This document shows positions 63,331 through 64,000 of a DNA stretch of 64,000 bases, piece after piece. The position numbers and the translations under genes were made by a program. Source of the stretch: Haematobia irritans (taxonomy: Eukaryota; Arthropoda; Insecta; Diptera; Muscidae); assembly GCF_050003625.1 (NCBI RefSeq), contig NC_134398.1, positions 17,930,997 through 17,994,996 on the forward strand, written 5' to 3'. Within the stretch, counting starts at the first letter, position 1. Each line of letters begins with the position of its first letter. The notes below the pieces were generated by a model that saw nothing but the letters and a program-made list of their open reading frames with translations, was not told where the DNA came from and made no database searches.

Positions 63331-64000
63331 AAGGGTGATACGGTCAAAATTTGGTCAAGGGAAAACGCGTGTAAATCGGTGAAATCGTTTATTTAAAAAA
63401 TCAAATTGAATTTCTTTTTCAAGTTCAATTAGTATAAAATCCAGGGAAAATATTCAGTTAGGCTTTCGCTTTTCCAAATCCGAATTGCCGGGCCTCACGC
63501 TTGACACCTGCCATCAGATTTTGTACAGCCACCTTGTCCACCTTCTTCGCCGCAGAAAGCCAATTTGCCTTGAACTGCTGCTCGTCCTTAGCAGTTTTTT
63601 TTTTTGGTTTTCTTTAGGTACCGCTTGACAATAGCCCAGTATTTCTCAATTGGGCGGATCTCTGGCGTGTTCGGAGGGTTCTTGTCCTTGGGAACCATCT
63701 GCACGTTGTTGGCGGCGTACCACTCCATGGCCTTTTGACCGTAATGGCAAGATGCCAAAGCCGGCCAAAACAGTACGGAACAACCGTGTTTCTTCAGGAA
63801 AGGCAGCACACGTTTATTCAAACACTCTTTCACGTAAATTTCTTGGTTGGCAGTCCCGGAAGCTATGAAAATGCTGCTTTTCAAGTCACAGGTACAGATG
63901 GCTTGCCAAACCAGATATTTCTTTGCGAACTTTGACAGTTTTATGTGCTTGAAAATATCTGCTACCTTTCCCCTTCCTTTTGCCGTTTAAAACTCCTGTC
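63331..64000 (-). mobile_element. DD37E-type Tc1/mariner transposon, partial (runs off the window)
   Basis: After TA (63329-63330) the terminus reads AAGGGTGATACGGTCAAAAT. The element continues to the window end, so its other terminus is not visible. Confidence 0.85.
63458..64000 (-). pseudogene. DD37E-type (ITmD37E-like) transposase, broken, partial
   Basis: Minus strand, C-terminal half. FWPALASCHYG is followed by NPPNTPEIRPIEKYWAIVKR; the acidic pair would be D-x37-E, as in ITmD37E elements. The second catalytic Asp is Ala here (GCT, one base from GAT). A length change in an A tract at 63594-63606 shifts the frame before the last 40 or so residues (which end FGFGKAKA, stop at 63458). Another shift lies near 63935-63955, between KGKGSRYFQAHKTV and KYLVWQAIC. 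The copy cannot encode an active enzyme. Confidence 0.85.

Overview
The window looks like part of the genome of a higher fly (Diptera, Calyptratae), most likely a muscid of the horn-fly/stable-fly/house-fly group. The evidence is an AT-rich, TE-saturated sequence, irritans-type mariners whose left terminal repeat is almost that of Himar1 (first found in Haematobia irritans), a tRNA-derived SINE with a CCTAA-repeat tail, and DINE-1/mini-me-like elements with (GTCY)n microsatellites. The species call is inference.

Only one host gene can be supported. It lies on the minus strand, and two exons of a discoidin-domain-receptor tyrosine kinase (Ddr-like) are visible: 21022-21372 (kinase N-lobe, hinge and an insert with a Ser tract) and 12975-13067 (catalytic loop with HRDLATR). 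Both have consensus splice sites and their intron phases match. The intron between them is 7,954 bp. The rest of the window reads as intronic sequence of this locus filled with repeats. No bacterial-style operon, rRNA, CRISPR or functional free tRNA gene is seen.

Layout. 1-3.6 kb: AT-rich sequence, a Helitron-like element (family A) carrying a SINE, and unique intron. 3.6-12.9 kb: two long arrays of a 29-bp satellite (S2) with a 620-720 bp higher-order period. 12.97-21.4 kb: the two Ddr exons around a large array of a second 29-bp satellite (S1) containing a SINE and small inverted-repeat elements. 22-30.9 kb: a nest of elements, namely a family D element expanded by a 125-bp tandem repeat and split by a 4,953-bp hAT-like element (8-bp target duplication), which itself holds a family A element, a family C fragment and an inverted pair of another repeat. 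31-45 kb: more family A and B elements and a degenerate mariner. 48-49.7 kb: a deleted DD41D (rosa-like) mariner and a SINE. 49.8-58.6 kb: S1 arrays, a second degenerate irritans mariner, and a 12-monomer higher-order repeat in three nearly identical copies. 58.7-64 kb: a SINE fragment, a MITE, another S1 array and the start of a DD37E-type transposon that runs off the window.

The most distinctive result is the relationship among the repeats. Families A, B and D differ in sequence but each has central tandem repeats of exactly 153 bp (51 codons, open in the same relative frame, with a shared YMGAI-like core), a hairpin at one end and a palindromic GGCC-rich hairpin at the other. The 29-bp S1 satellite sits inside family A elements, and wherever polarity can be read it has one fixed orientation relative to the element. 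This suggests that the multi-kilobase S1 arrays grew from the inside of these elements.
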